Translations under genes and position numbers: made by a program
Source of the DNA: JAWKRB01 sp041389885
GTDB lineage: Bacteria > Myxococcota_A > Polyangia > Polyangiales > Ga0077539
DNA length: 64,000 nucleotides
Assembly (NCBI GenBank): GCA_041389885.1
Contig: JAWKRB010000012.1
Span: 178,788-242,787 of the forward strand
Direction: 5' to 3'
The notes under the pieces: model-generated
What the model was told of the DNA's origin: nothing
What the model saw: only the letters and a program-made list of their open reading frames with translations
The model's database searches: none
In this document: piece by piece, positions 28,935-38,017 of the stretch
Layout: each line of letters opens with the position of its first letter
Position numbering within the stretch: position 1 is the first letter of the stretch

Positions 28935-29576
28935 ATGGACGAAGGCCCCCCGCGCCCCCCGACGCCTCGGCACTTCTCCATGGTGCGAGACTTTCAGCTC
29001 GCCGACCTGCTCACGCTCTGCAACGGCTTCTGCGGCATGGGCGCGGTGCTCGCGACGATGCGCTGGCTCACGCTCCCCGACGGCGCGGGGCTCTCGCTGG
29101 CCTTCGAGCTCCTGCCGCTGGCGCTGGTCTTCGACGTGCTCGACGGGCGCGTGGCGCGGTGGCGGCGGCGCAGCTCGGCCCTCGGGCAGGAGCTCGACTC
29201 CCTCGCCGACCTGGTGTCGTTCGGCGTCGCGCCGGCGGCGATCGCCTTCGCCCTGGGCATGCGCGGCGGCCTCGACGCCCTGGCGCTGATCTACTTCGTC
29301 GCCTGCGGCATCGCCCGCCTCGCGCGCTACAACGCCACCGCCGCGTCGCTCTCCGACGACTCGGGCAAGGTGCGCTACTTCGAGGGCACGCCCATCCCCA
29401 CGAGCCTCGCGCTGGTGCTGGTGATGCACCTGCTCCACCGCGCGGGGCGCACGGGCGACGCGCTGCCCCTCGGGGCGGTGGAGCTCGCCTCGCTCACCCT
29501 GCACCCGATCTCGCTCATGTTCGTGGCGAGCGGCAGCGCGATGATCTCGAAGACCCTGCGCATCCCCAAGCCGTGA
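28935..29576 (+). CDS. pssA: CDP-diacylglycerol--serine O-phosphatidyltransferase
   Basis: A 213-residue membrane enzyme of the CDP-alcohol phosphatidyltransferase family. The signature D-G-x2-A-R-x8-G-x3-D-x3-D is complete in DVLDGRVARWRRRSSALG and the following QELDSLADLVSFG. About six transmembrane segments surround it. The N-terminal LADLLTLCNGFCGMGAVL and the GTPIPTSLALV segment are typical of the PssA type II subfamily, which makes phosphatidylserine for phosphatidylethanolamine synthesis. The ATG at 28935 is preferred; a GTG two codons earlier is possible. Confidence 0.92.
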   Translation: MDEGPPRPPTPRHFSMVRDFQLADLLTLCNGFCGMGAVLATMRWLTLPDGAGLSLAFELLPLALVFDVLDGRVARWRRRSSALGQELDSLADLVSFGVAPAAIAFALGMRGGLDALALIYFVACGIARLARYNATAASLSDDSGKVRYFEGTPIPTSLALVLVMHLLHRAGRTGDALPLGAVELASLTLHPISLMFVASGSAMISKTLRIPKP

Positions 29577-29626
29577 GCGCCGCGAGCGATTGACGGCGCG
29601 TCCTCCGCGCTCGTAGCGTCGGCGCC

Positions 29627-32600
29627 GTGAGAGAGACGCGAAGGTCCCGCCGACGCATCGCGGTCGTCGTCGCGGTGGCCGCCGCGACGCTCTCGGCGAG
29701 CCCCGCCGCGCTCGCACAGGACGCCTCCCTCGACGCCAGCGCCGACGTCGCCGTCGACGACGCGGCCGACCGCGGGGTCCCCCCCGACCCCCGCACGGCG
29801 CTCGTGCGCGCGCTCATCGACGACGCGCTGCCGACCACCACCACGCCCTCCAGCCTCTTCGACGTCGACCTCGACGACGAGCTCGCGCTGCGCGTCGAGG
29901 CGCTGCGGGTGCGCGCGATGCTCAGCGCCCTCGACGCCTCCCTCGACGCCGGCGTCGAGCGAGACGCCGGGCGACGCCGCCGCGACGCCTCGGTCGACGT
30001 CGACCTCGACGGCTCCCTGCGCGGAGAGATGGCCGCCTCGACCCCGCACGGCTGCTCCCCCGCGTCGACCTCGACCGCGCGCGCCTCGCGTTCTACTCGC
30101 TCCCCCGCGCGCGGCGCGCGGCGCTGATCGCCGACCACGCGGCGCGCGTCGAGGCGGCCCGCCCGCGGGAGACCGAGAACGAGCGCCTCGCGCGGGAGGC
30201 CGAGGCCGAGCGGCTCCGCGCCCTCGAGGCCGCGCGGCGCGCGCGCTCCGAGGCCGAGCGCCTCGTGGGCGAAGAGGTCGCGCGGCTCATCGGCGTGCAG
30301 CAGTCGGTGCTCGCGGCGCAGGCGCGCTTTCAGCGGCAGCGAGAGGCCCTCGCGGCCTCGCGCGACGCGATCCTGGGGTGGCGGCGGCGCGCGCGGGCGG
30401 CGAGGACGGGCTCGGGCGACGACCCCGACGCGATGTACGACGCCCTGCGCCAGGCGCTCCGCGGCGCCCGCGACGACCTCGAGCGCGCCCTCGACGACCT
30501 CGACTCGACGACCAGCGCGCTCCCCTCGCTGGGCCCCGACCCCCTGAGCCTCCTCGCCGTCGACGTGCCCACCGCCGCGGCGAGGGAGCGCCGCCGCGCG
30601 GTCTCGGCGCGGATCTCCGAGGCGAGGCGCGAGGAGACGGCCCTGCGCGCGAGCCGCGCCTCGACGCGCTTCGAGGCGTGCGAGGCCCTCAACCTCGAGC
30701 GCCTCGCGCTGATGCCCGCGCTCTCGAGCGCGAAGCGCGACGCGGTCACGGGCTTCTCCGCCGCGGGCCTCGACCAGGCGCGGGCCGAGGCGCGGCAGCT
30801 CTCGCTCATCCTCCGGTATCACCGCCGCATCGGCGTGAGGTGGCTCGACGCGCTGATCCGCCAGCGCCGGGTCGAGGGCGCGTCGACCTGGGAGCTCGTG
30901 CGCGTGGGCCTCTCGCTGCTCCTGGCGCTCCTCGCCTTCGGGTGGCTGAGCCGGCACAGCGCCTCGCTGCTGGCCTTCGCCGACGAGCGGCTCTCCGAGG
31001 CCGACCGCGTCGACCGCCGGGTCGCCCCCAGCCCGCTGCGCCTCGCCCTGCGCGCCCTGCGCGGCGTGCACCGCCCCCTCGGGCGCCTCGCGCTCTTTCA
31101 GATCGTCGTGTGGATCCTCCCCTCGGGGCTGCGCGGCCTGCTCGAGGCGCAGCTCGTGATGACCATCGTGGGCTGGCTCCTCGCGGGCAGCCTGGTGGTG
31201 AACGCGATCAACGCCGCGGCGGCGCGCCGCGCCCACGGCGACCGCGGCGACGACGCGCTGCGACTCCGCTCGCTCCAGCTCGTGGGGCGCGTCGTGGTGG
31301 GCTTCGCGCTCGTGCTGGTGCTCAGCGCGCGGCTGGTGGGCAAGGGCACCGTCTACGACTGGACGCTGGTCCTGTGCTGGTTCGCCGCGGCGCCGCTGGT
31401 GCTGATCCTCACGACGTGGTGGCGCGAGTCGATCTTCGCGCGGGTCGAGCGCGCCAAGCGCAAGCGATCGCCGACGCAGGCGTGGGTGCTCAGCAAGCGC
31501 GAGGGGTGGCAGAGCTTCTTCGCGGCGATGGTGGGCGCCGCGCACCTCATCGCCGCGGGCGCGGCGCGCGTCGCGCGGGCGTGGCTCGGCGACTTCGACC
31601 TGGTGCGCCGCGGCCACGCGTACCTCTTCAAGCGCGAGCTCGAGCGCCTCGGCGACGGAGGCCCCCGCGAGGAGCACTCGCCGCTCAACCCCGAGGCCCT
31701 CGCGGCGCTCTCCCCCGACCGCCCGAGCGCGACGTGGATCGCCTGCCCGGCGAACGCCCTCCGCGACGCGCTCAAGGCCCGCGCCGCTCGCCGCGAGGGG
31801 GGCGTGGTCGCGGTCGTCGGGCGGCAGGGGATGGGAAAGTCCACGATGTTCCGCCACCTGGTGGAGGATCTCCCCGACGCGCTGATGCTGTGCTGCGACG
31901 CGGCGACGGGCGCGTCGCGCATCGCCGAGGCCCTCGCGCAGGCCACCGCGGCCTCGACGCCCCCGCGCGCGCCCGCGGTGGTGATCCTCGACGACGCGCA
32001 CGCGATGGTGAGGCCCGTGTTCGGCGGCCTCGAGGCCTTCGACGAGACCCTCGCGCTGGCCCGCGGGCGCAGCGACGAGACCCTCTGGGTCTTCGCCGTC
32101 GACGCCATCGTGTGGCCCTTTCTGCGCCGCGCTCGCGACACGCGCCCGATGTTCGACGAGGTCACCGAGCTCGCGCCGTGGACCGACGCGCAGATCGGCG
32201 AGCTGCTCTCGGCCCGCAGCGCCGAGGCCGGGCTGAGCCCGATCTTCGACGACCTCCTCGAGCGCCTCCCCGCGAGCGCCGACGAGCTCGACCGGCAAGA
32301 GGCCCTGGCCTCGCGCCGCGACGGATACTTCCGCATGATCTGGGACTACGCCCGCGGCAACCCCGCCATCGCCCTGGAGTCCTGGCGCGCGTCCCTGGTC
32401 GAGGGCCGCGACGGCGGCGCCCGCGCCCGCGCCCTGCAGACCCCGAACGTCGACAGCCTCGAGACCCTCCCCGACGAGGCGCTCTTCGTGCTCCGCGCGG
32501 TGCTCCAGATGTCCCCGGCGTCACCCCGCGACGTGGCCGACGCCACCCGCGTCCCCGTCGAGCAGGTCGAGAACGTCTTTCGCTTCGGCCGCGCGGCGGG

Positions 32601-32700
32601 CTACCTCGCGCAGCGAGACGCGAGGGTCTTCGTCCCCTGGCGCTGGCGCCGACCCGTGATCGTCCTGCTCGAGCGCCGTCACCTCCTGGTGAACCCATGA
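29627..32700 (+). pseudogene. Large membrane P-loop NTPase next to MscS, one frameshift
   Basis: Two frames joined near 30055 (at a CCCCC run) give about 1,020 residues. Order: signal peptide (AAATLSASPAALAQ); an acidic linker; a charged coiled-coil region rich in Glu/Arg/Ala (about 150-400); five to six hydrophobic segments between about 430 and 650; then a cytoplasmic NTPase domain. The NTPase has Walker A VVGRQGMGKST (about residue 734) and a Walker B-like VVILDDAHA. It ends in a helical C-terminal domain with a winged-helix look (PASPRDVADATRVPVEQVENV). The periplasmic coiled coil plus membrane layout recalls MscK/KefA channels, but with an AAA/STAND-type ATPase instead of the pore domain. 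The stop overlaps the MscS start (ATGA), indicating translational coupling. The role is unknown; gating or remodelling of the adjacent channel is a guess. Confidence 0.7.
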
Positions 32701-33593
32701 ACCTCCGCCGCCTCGCCGCCCGCCTCGCCGCCGCGGCGCTCCTCGCCCCCGCCGCCGCCTCCGCGCAAGACGCGCCAGACTTCACCCGCCTCGCGCAGTT
32801 CATCCGCTGGGGCGGCGTGGCGGCGTCGATCCCCATCGCCCTCGGCGGGATGTTCCTCATCCGGCTGATCGACGACCTGGGCGAGCGGCTGAGCAAGCGC
32901 TTCTCGAACCGCCGCCCGACCTTTCAGAAGATCCAGACCACGCTCAGGTTCTTTCTCTACATCGTGACCCTCGCGGTCGCGGTGAGCCTCAGCGTGCGCC
33001 TCGACCCCACCGCCCTCACCGTCATCGGCGGCGCGCTGGCCTTCGCCGTCGGCTTCGCCCTGCGCGACCTCGTGGCGTCGTTCATCGCCGGGATCACCAT
33101 CATGTTCGACCGGCCCTTTCAGGTCGGCGACCGGGTCTCCTACGGCGGCGAGTACGGCGACATCATCCAGATCGGGCTGCGCAGCGTGCGCATGAACACC
33201 CTCGACCACAACATCATCACCATCCCCAACAACAAGGTCTTCACCGACGTCACGTCGAGCGGCAACTACGGCGCCCTCGAGATGCAGGTCGCCATGGACT
33301 TCTACGTCGGCATGGACCAGGACGCCGCCCTCGCCGCGGAGATCATCCGCGAGGCGTGCCTCACGAGCCCCTACGTCTTCCTCGCGATGCCCGTGCCCGT
33401 GCTCGCGAAGCAGGTGATCCTCCACGACTACGTCGCGTTTCACCTCAAGGCGCGGCCCTACGTCTTCGACTGCAAATACGAGAAGCCCTTCGAGACCGAC
33501 GTGCACTTCAGGGTGCTCGAGGCCTTTCGCAAGCGCGGCATCGCCCCCCCCGCGATGCTCCACCGACGCCTCCCGAGCGGGGCCGACGCGTGA
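32697..33593 (+). CDS. MscS-family mechanosensitive channel 1
   Basis: A 298-residue protein with a signal-like N-terminus (LAAAALLAPAAASAQ), two membrane segments and the MscS pore helix VIGGALAFAVGFALRDLVAS. The beta domain includes FDRPFQVGDRVSYGGEYGDI and HNIITIPNNKVFTD. MscS channels release solutes on hypo-osmotic shock. Its ATG overlaps the NTPase stop and its own TGA overlaps the next GTG, so it is the second cistron of a coupled operon. Confidence 0.92.
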   Translation: MNLRRLAARLAAAALLAPAAASAQDAPDFTRLAQFIRWGGVAASIPIALGGMFLIRLIDDLGERLSKRFSNRRPTFQKIQTTLRFFLYIVTLAVAVSLSVRLDPTALTVIGGALAFAVGFALRDLVASFIAGITIMFDRPFQVGDRVSYGGEYGDIIQIGLRSVRMNTLDHNIITIPNNKVFTDVTSSGNYGALEMQVAMDFYVGMDQDAALAAEIIREACLTSPYVFLAMPVPVLAKQVILHDYVAFHLKARPYVFDCKYEKPFETDVHFRVLEAFRKRGIAPPAMLHRRLPSGADA

Positions 33594-34795
33594 GGCACCT
33601 CTGCCTCGCCGCGGTCGCGCTCCTCGCCCCGAGCGCCGCGCTCGCGCAGACCACGCCCGCCCCGAGCGTGACCAGCGCCGAGGCGACGCCGGGCCTCCGC
33701 GTGCCCACCGGCGGAGACTCGGCCCTCCAGCTCGGCGGCTACGTCGAGACGTACTACAGCTTCAATTTCAACCAGCCCTCGAACGGCATCACCGAGTTTC
33801 GCGCCTTCGACAACCGGCACAACGCCTTCGCGCTCCAGAGCGTCGCCGTCGACGTCGGGTGGAGCAACCCCCACCTCGCCGCGCGGCTGGTGCTCCAGGC
33901 GGGCACCGCCCCGGACACCTACTACGGCGCGAGCGAGCCCGGCCTCGCGGGCAGCGCCCTCACGCCGGCCAGCGACGCGCGCGCCGTGCGCTTCGTGCAG
34001 CAGGCCAACCTCGCGTGGTCGCCCCTGCCGCGCAGGCTGGTGATCGACGCGGGGCTCTTTCTCTCGCCCATCGGCGGCGAGGGCATGGCGACGCACGCGA
34101 ACTTCGGCTGGTCGCAGTCGGTGATGTTCTTCGGGCTCCCGTTCTATCACCTCGGCGCGCGGGTGCAGTGGTCGCCCAACGCGCGCCACGCGCTCCGCCT
34201 GGGCGTCTACAACGGCTGGAACAACGTCCTCGACAACAACGACGAGAAGACCCTCGGGCTCGACTACACCTTCACCCCGTCGACCGCGCTCACCGTGGGC
34301 TTCGCGTATTTCACGGGCGTCGAGCGCGCGACGAGCGCCCCAGAGGGCAGGGCCTGGCGGCACCTCCTCGACGCGCACGCGCAGTGGCAGCCCTCCCCCC
34401 GGGTGCAGCTCCTGGCGAACGTCAACGCGGGCCTCGAGCCCAACGCGATGGGGCTCTCGGCCTGGGCCGCGGCCAACGTCGCGGCGAGGTTCAAGCTCAC
34501 CCGCTGGCTCTACGCCGCCGCGCGCGCCACGGCCTTCTACGAGCGCCGCGCGAGCCGCGACGGGCAGACCGCCGCCGCGATCGCGATCCCCTCGGAGTGG
34601 ATCGCCTCGGGGACCGCCACCCTCGAGGCGCGCCCCCACGGCCACGTCTCGTTCAAGCTCGAGCTCCGCCACGACGCCGCGGCCACGCCGACGTACTTCT
34701 CGGGCGCGGTCTCGGGCGACGGCGCCGCGACGCCCTTCGCGCCCAACGCCCGCAGCCAGACCACCCTGACCCTCGGCGCGACCGCCTGGTTCTAG
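33590..34795 (+). CDS. Outer-membrane beta-barrel, porin-2 / OmpL-like
   Basis: A 401-residue exported protein: signal peptide LAAVALLAPSAALAQ, then repeated amphipathic strands with aromatic belts. Examples are LQLGGYVETYYSFNFNQPSN, RLVIDAGLFLSPIGGEG, HALRLGVYNGWNNVLDNND and a C-terminal strand ending TLGATAWF with terminal Phe. It fits the bbp2/OmpL-like barrel family. It probably lets small solutes through the outer membrane, in line with two MscS channels in the same operon. The start is a GTG overlapping the MscS stop. Confidence 0.82.
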   Translation: MRHLCLAAVALLAPSAALAQTTPAPSVTSAEATPGLRVPTGGDSALQLGGYVETYYSFNFNQPSNGITEFRAFDNRHNAFALQSVAVDVGWSNPHLAARLVLQAGTAPDTYYGASEPGLAGSALTPASDARAVRFVQQANLAWSPLPRRLVIDAGLFLSPIGGEGMATHANFGWSQSVMFFGLPFYHLGARVQWSPNARHALRLGVYNGWNNVLDNNDEKTLGLDYTFTPSTALTVGFAYFTGVERATSAPEGRAWRHLLDAHAQWQPSPRVQLLANVNAGLEPNAMGLSAWAAANVAARFKLTRWLYAAARATAFYERRASRDGQTAAAIAIPSEWIASGTATLEARPHGHVSFKLELRHDAAATPTYFSGAVSGDGAATPFAPNARSQTTLTLGATAWF

Positions 34796-34816
34796 CCTCG
34801 AAAGGCGCCCTGACCC

Positions 34817-35734
34817 ATGCACGAGCTCCAGCAGATGTTCCAGAGCCGCCTCTTCCAGGCCGCGCTCGCCATCGTCCTCGCGGCGGTCGTCACCGGGGTC
34901 GTCACCCGCGCGGTCAAGCGCGCGCTGCAGTCGCGCATCCAGGACAACGCCTCGAGGTACCGCGCGAGCAAGCTCACCAGCGTCGCGGGGTACGTCATCG
35001 TGCTCCTCGTCGCCGTCACCCAGGTCGCGGGGCAGCTCTCGGGGTTCACCGTCGCCCTCGGCGCCGCCAGCGCCGGCATCGCCTTCGCGCTGCAAGAGGT
35101 CATCGCGAGCTTCGCGGGCTGGCTCGCCGTCGCCCTCGGCGGCTTCTACGGCGTCGGCGACCGGGTGCAGCTCGGCGGCATCAAGGGAGACGTGATCGAC
35201 ATCGGCTTTCTCCGCACCACCATCATGGAGTGCGGGAGCTGGGTCGACGGCGACCTCTACAACGGCCGCATCGTGCGCGTGGCCAACAGCTTCGTCTTCA
35301 AAGAGCCCGTGTTCAACTACTCAGGGGAGTTCCCGTTCTTGTGGGATGAGATCACCCTGCCCATCAAGTACGGCAGCGACTACGACCTGGCCCGCGCGCT
35401 CTTCGAAGAGGTCGCCGACGAGGTGGTCGGGGAGTACACCGCCAGCGCCACCGCCCAGTGGCAGAAGCTCGTGCGCGCCTACCGCATCGAAGACGCGCGG
35501 CTCAGGCCCCTGGTCACCCTCGTCGCCAACGACAACTGGGTGCAATTCACCCTGCGCTACGTCGTCGACCACCGCGCCCGGCGCGCGACCAAGGACGCCC
35601 TCTTCAGCCGCATCCTCAAGCGCGCCGACCAGACCGGCGGTCGCGTCGCCTTCGCGTCGATGACGGTGCAGCTCGTGGAGTGGCCGTCGATGAACGTGCG
35701 GCTCGACCCGCCCGGCGAGGCGAAGCCGGGCTGA
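34817..35734 (+). CDS. MscS-family mechanosensitive channel 2
   Basis: A 305-residue MscS homologue with three N-terminal membrane helices and the pore helix AASAGIAFALQEVIASFAG. It also has GFYGVGDRVQLGGIKGDVID and a longer alpha/beta C-terminal domain ending in a Gly/Pro tail. It differs from channel 1 in lacking a signal peptide and in its C-terminal domain. It starts 21 bp after the porin-like gene and is probably the last gene of the operon. Confidence 0.9.
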   Translation: MHELQQMFQSRLFQAALAIVLAAVVTGVVTRAVKRALQSRIQDNASRYRASKLTSVAGYVIVLLVAVTQVAGQLSGFTVALGAASAGIAFALQEVIASFAGWLAVALGGFYGVGDRVQLGGIKGDVIDIGFLRTTIMECGSWVDGDLYNGRIVRVANSFVFKEPVFNYSGEFPFLWDEITLPIKYGSDYDLARALFEEVADEVVGEYTASATAQWQKLVRAYRIEDARLRPLVTLVANDNWVQFTLRYVVDHRARRATKDALFSRILKRADQTGGRVAFASMTVQLVEWPSMNVRLDPPGEAKPG

Positions 35735-35742
35735 GCGCGGGG

Positions 35743-36423
35743 CTACCAGGCGTAGTCGTCGCCGCGGTAGTTGAGAAAGCGCCCGGTGTCCTCCAGGGTG
35801 AGCGCGTCGAAGCGGGGGATCATCGCCCCCACCGAGTCCTCCACCCGCAGCGGCGCGCCCTCGCCGCCCATGTCGGTCGCGACCCAGCCGGGGTTGATCA
35901 CCACCGACACGATCGACTCCGCGCGGAGCTGAATCGCGAGGCTCTTGCCCGCCATGTTCAGCGCGGCCTTCGACATGCGGTAGGCGTAGGCGCCGCCGCT
36001 GGCGTTGTCACCGATCGAACCCATGCCCGAGGACACGCTCACGACGCGCGCGCCCTTCGCCTTGCGCAGCGCCGGCAGCAGCGCGCGGCTCACCCGCAGC
36101 GGGCCCAGGGCGTTGACCGAGTAGGTCTCCAGCGCCGCGGACATGTCCATCTCCTCCAGAGAGACCCACCCCCCGCCCACGCCGGCGTTGTTGATCACGA
36201 GGTCGACGGCGACGTCGCCGAGCTCGCGCGCGAAGGCCGCGACGAGGGCGTCGCTCGAGACGTCGCACGCGAGCACCCGCAGCCGATCGCAGGCCAACGC
36301 CCGCAGCGCGTCGGCGCGCTCGGGGTCGCGGCACGCCGCCACGACCTCGTCGCCCCGCGCCAGGTACTGCCGCACGAATTCCAGCCCGATGCCCCGGTTC
36401 GCCCCGGTGATCACGACGCGCAT
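35743..36423 (-). CDS. Short-chain dehydrogenase/reductase (SDR)
   Basis: A 226-residue classical SDR. The cofactor motif TGANRGIG (6-13), the DVSSD acidic turn, NNAGVGGG, the catalytic Ser in VSVSSGMGS, and YRMSKAALN (Tyr-x3-Lys) are all present, followed by VINPGWVATDMGG. The architecture resembles the C-factor-like SDR group, which in Myxococcus includes the CsgA developmental protein; direct orthology cannot be claimed. The start is the ATG at 36423 immediately before the Rossmann fold. It is convergent with the MscS operon. Confidence 0.9.
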   Translation of the reverse strand: MRVVITGANRGIGLEFVRQYLARGDEVVAACRDPERADALRALACDRLRVLACDVSSDALVAAFARELGDVAVDLVINNAGVGGGWVSLEEMDMSAALETYSVNALGPLRVSRALLPALRKAKGARVVSVSSGMGSIGDNASGGAYAYRMSKAALNMAGKSLAIQLRAESIVSVVINPGWVATDMGGEGAPLRVEDSVGAMIPRFDALTLEDTGRFLNYRGDDYAW

Positions 36424-36488
36424 GGCGGGCACCCTCTCGGATCTTCGCCTCCAGCGCAACCGCCGCCTGGGCGCCGTACACTCGCGCC

Positions 36489-37148
36489 ATGCGCCCCCCC
36501 GCCCCGCGCCTCGCCCTCGCCGCGGCGCTCGCCCTGCTCCCCGAGGCCGCCCTCGCGCACCAGCCGCCCCCGCGCTACCCCCGCGGGCGACCGACGCTCG
36601 AGGTCACGTCGTGGCTGAGCCTCGGCGGAGGCTCGCTCGGCGACCCCAACGCGTCCCAGGCGGTCTTCGACCTGCGCCTGGGCGGAGACGTGACGCTCTC
36701 CATGGGCGGGCGCGGCGACGCGCGCATCGGACCGTTCTACGAGGTCGCGAGCTCGAACTTCGCGAGCGTCTCCGCGGTGGCCGGGCTCGAGCTCTTCTTC
36801 GGCGCGGCGCCTCGCCCGCTGCGGATGTTCTACTACACGGGCGAGGGCGTGCTCGCGGTGCGACTCGGCGCGGGGTGGGCGTGGCGCGACGGGCTCCCCG
36901 GCGCGAGCTCGGCGCCGATCTCGTCGGTGACGGTCTCGTACGGGTACCGCGCGCCCTTCTCGCTGCGGGAGTACGGCGCCGAGCAGAGCGACAAGCCCGA
37001 CGAGCGAGACGCGGCGCGGTACATGGTGGGCGCGAGGCTGTGGGTGAACACCGCGATCGACCTCGCGGCGCCCCTCACCTGGCAGCTCACCGCGGGGATC
37101 GAGTTCGAGCCCGTCGGCGCCTTTCGATACCTCTTCGGGCTGTACTGA
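36489..37148 (+). CDS. Exported beta-rich protein, unrecognised (probable outer-membrane barrel)
   Basis: A 219-residue protein with a signal peptide (RLALAAALALLPEAALAHQ). Its alternating polar/hydrophobic strands with many Gly and Tyr (LEVTSWLSLGGGSLG, MFYYTGEGVLAVRLGAGWAW, TVSYGYRAPFSL) end in FRYLFGLY. This pattern suggests an eight-stranded outer-membrane barrel. No family name can be given. It is divergent from the SDR gene by 65 bp. Confidence 0.65.
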   Translation: MRPPAPRLALAAALALLPEAALAHQPPPRYPRGRPTLEVTSWLSLGGGSLGDPNASQAVFDLRLGGDVTLSMGGRGDARIGPFYEVASSNFASVSAVAGLELFFGAAPRPLRMFYYTGEGVLAVRLGAGWAWRDGLPGASSAPISSVTVSYGYRAPFSLREYGAEQSDKPDERDAARYMVGARLWVNTAIDLAAPLTWQLTAGIEFEPVGAFRYLFGLY

Positions 37149-37204
37149 CCCGCGAGGACGGGCGCGGCGGAGGGGTGAACCTCGCCGCGCCCTCCCGAGG
37201 CCGT

Positions 37205-37573
37205 TCAGCGCGAGGGCTGCGCCCGCGGAGGGCGGGCCATGAGCGTCGTGGGCCCGGCGAGGCTCACGAAGGGGCGCATGCGGCGAAAGCCCACGCGGCC
37301 GATGCCCCGCACGCGGAGCAGGTCCTCGGCGCGGTGAAAGCGGCGCACGCGCTCGCGGAGCCGCACGATCGCGTCGGCCCGCGCGGGCCCCACGCCGGGG
37401 AGGCGCACGAGCTCGTCGGCGCCGGCCTCGTTGATGTTCACCACCCCAGGGCCCGCGCTGGCGGGGGCCGTGGCCGTGGCCGTGGCCGTGGCCGCGGCGC
37501 GGGGCGGGTCGGCCCAGGCCGCGCCCGTGAGCGCGACGAGGGCGAGGAGCGTCGGGAGCGCCCGGCGGATCAC
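37205..37573 (-). CDS. ComEA-like helix-hairpin-helix protein
   Basis: A 122-residue exported protein. It has a hydrophobic signal (LPTLLALVALTGAAWA), an Ala/Thr repeat linker and a ComEA-type double helix-hairpin-helix domain: VVNINEAGADELVRLPGVGP, then EDLLRVRGIGRVGFRRMRPF. ComEA proteins bind double-stranded DNA at the cell surface during uptake, but similar HhH proteins are also found without competence genes. The GTG start at 37573 overlaps the previous gene's TGA (GTGA), supporting translational coupling. Confidence 0.82.
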   Translation of the reverse strand: MIRRALPTLLALVALTGAAWADPPRAAATATATATAPASAGPGVVNINEAGADELVRLPGVGPARADAIVRLRERVRRFHRAEDLLRVRGIGRVGFRRMRPFVSLAGPTTLMARPPRAQPSR

Positions 37574-37791
37574 GGCGCCCCCCGGAGGTCCCGCTCGTCG
37601 GGGTCGCGCACCTGGAGGGTGCCGTTCACCGGGAGCGCGTCGAGGCGGATGCTGATGGAGCCGTCGCGGTTCATCCACCCGGCGCCGATGCGCGCCCAGT
37701 AGTTCTTGCCGTTGGGCCGCTCGATGATGGTGAACACGCTCTTGGCGGGGCGGTTGCCCGCCGTGGTCTGGGTCTCGCTGTGCATGGTCAT
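37570..37791 (-). CDS. Small conserved protein (73 aa), unknown function
   Basis: A 73-residue soluble protein with the core SVFTIIERPNGKNYWARIG and a segment AGWMNRDGSISIRLDALPVN, then GTLQVRD. The pattern of a small beta-barrel-like sequence recalls short conserved myxobacterial proteins of unknown function. A good ribosome site (AGGAG about ten bases before the ATG) supports the start. It is translated just before the ComEA-like gene and is preceded by the GGGGTGGCG-containing element A, copy 2. Confidence 0.7.
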   Translation of the reverse strand: MTMHSETQTTAGNRPAKSVFTIIERPNGKNYWARIGAGWMNRDGSISIRLDALPVNGTLQVRDPDERDLRGAP

Positions 37792-37849
37792 GGGGCTTCG
37801 TCTCCTGAGAGGTTCGCGACGCGAAGCGCGCCGCGCAGAGCCCCATCAC

Positions 37850-37953
37850 ACGCGCCGTGCCAGCGCACCGGGTCTTGGAATCACAGGACTTTTTCGGGTC
37901 GCGGTGGAAGAATTGGGGTGGCGGGGGGTGGCGAGGGGGTGGCGGGCCCGCCA
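37850..37953. repeat. Dispersed upstream element A (GGGGTGGCG x3 plus palindrome), copy 2
   Basis: Aligns with 4385-4494: GTGCCAG, CTTGGAATCACA, a T-run, then three copies of GGGGTGGCG and finally a perfect 14-bp palindrome TGGCGGGCCCGCCA (37940-37953). Like copy 1, it lies just upstream of a minus-strand gene (ATG at 37791). Its other side faces the plus-strand PARG gene. Confidence 0.6.
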
Positions 37954-38017
37954 GGGGGGATCGCGTCCCTGCGCCGAAGGCGCGCGGGTCGGCGTCGTGT
38001 ACTAGGCTCGCGGGGCC

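Noticed and set aside
29515..32298. Very long minus-strand open frame (over 900 codons) opposite the NTPase gene
   Set aside because: High-GC antisense shadow: Arg/Ala/His-rich, no motif, no signal, and opposite a strand with clear domains.
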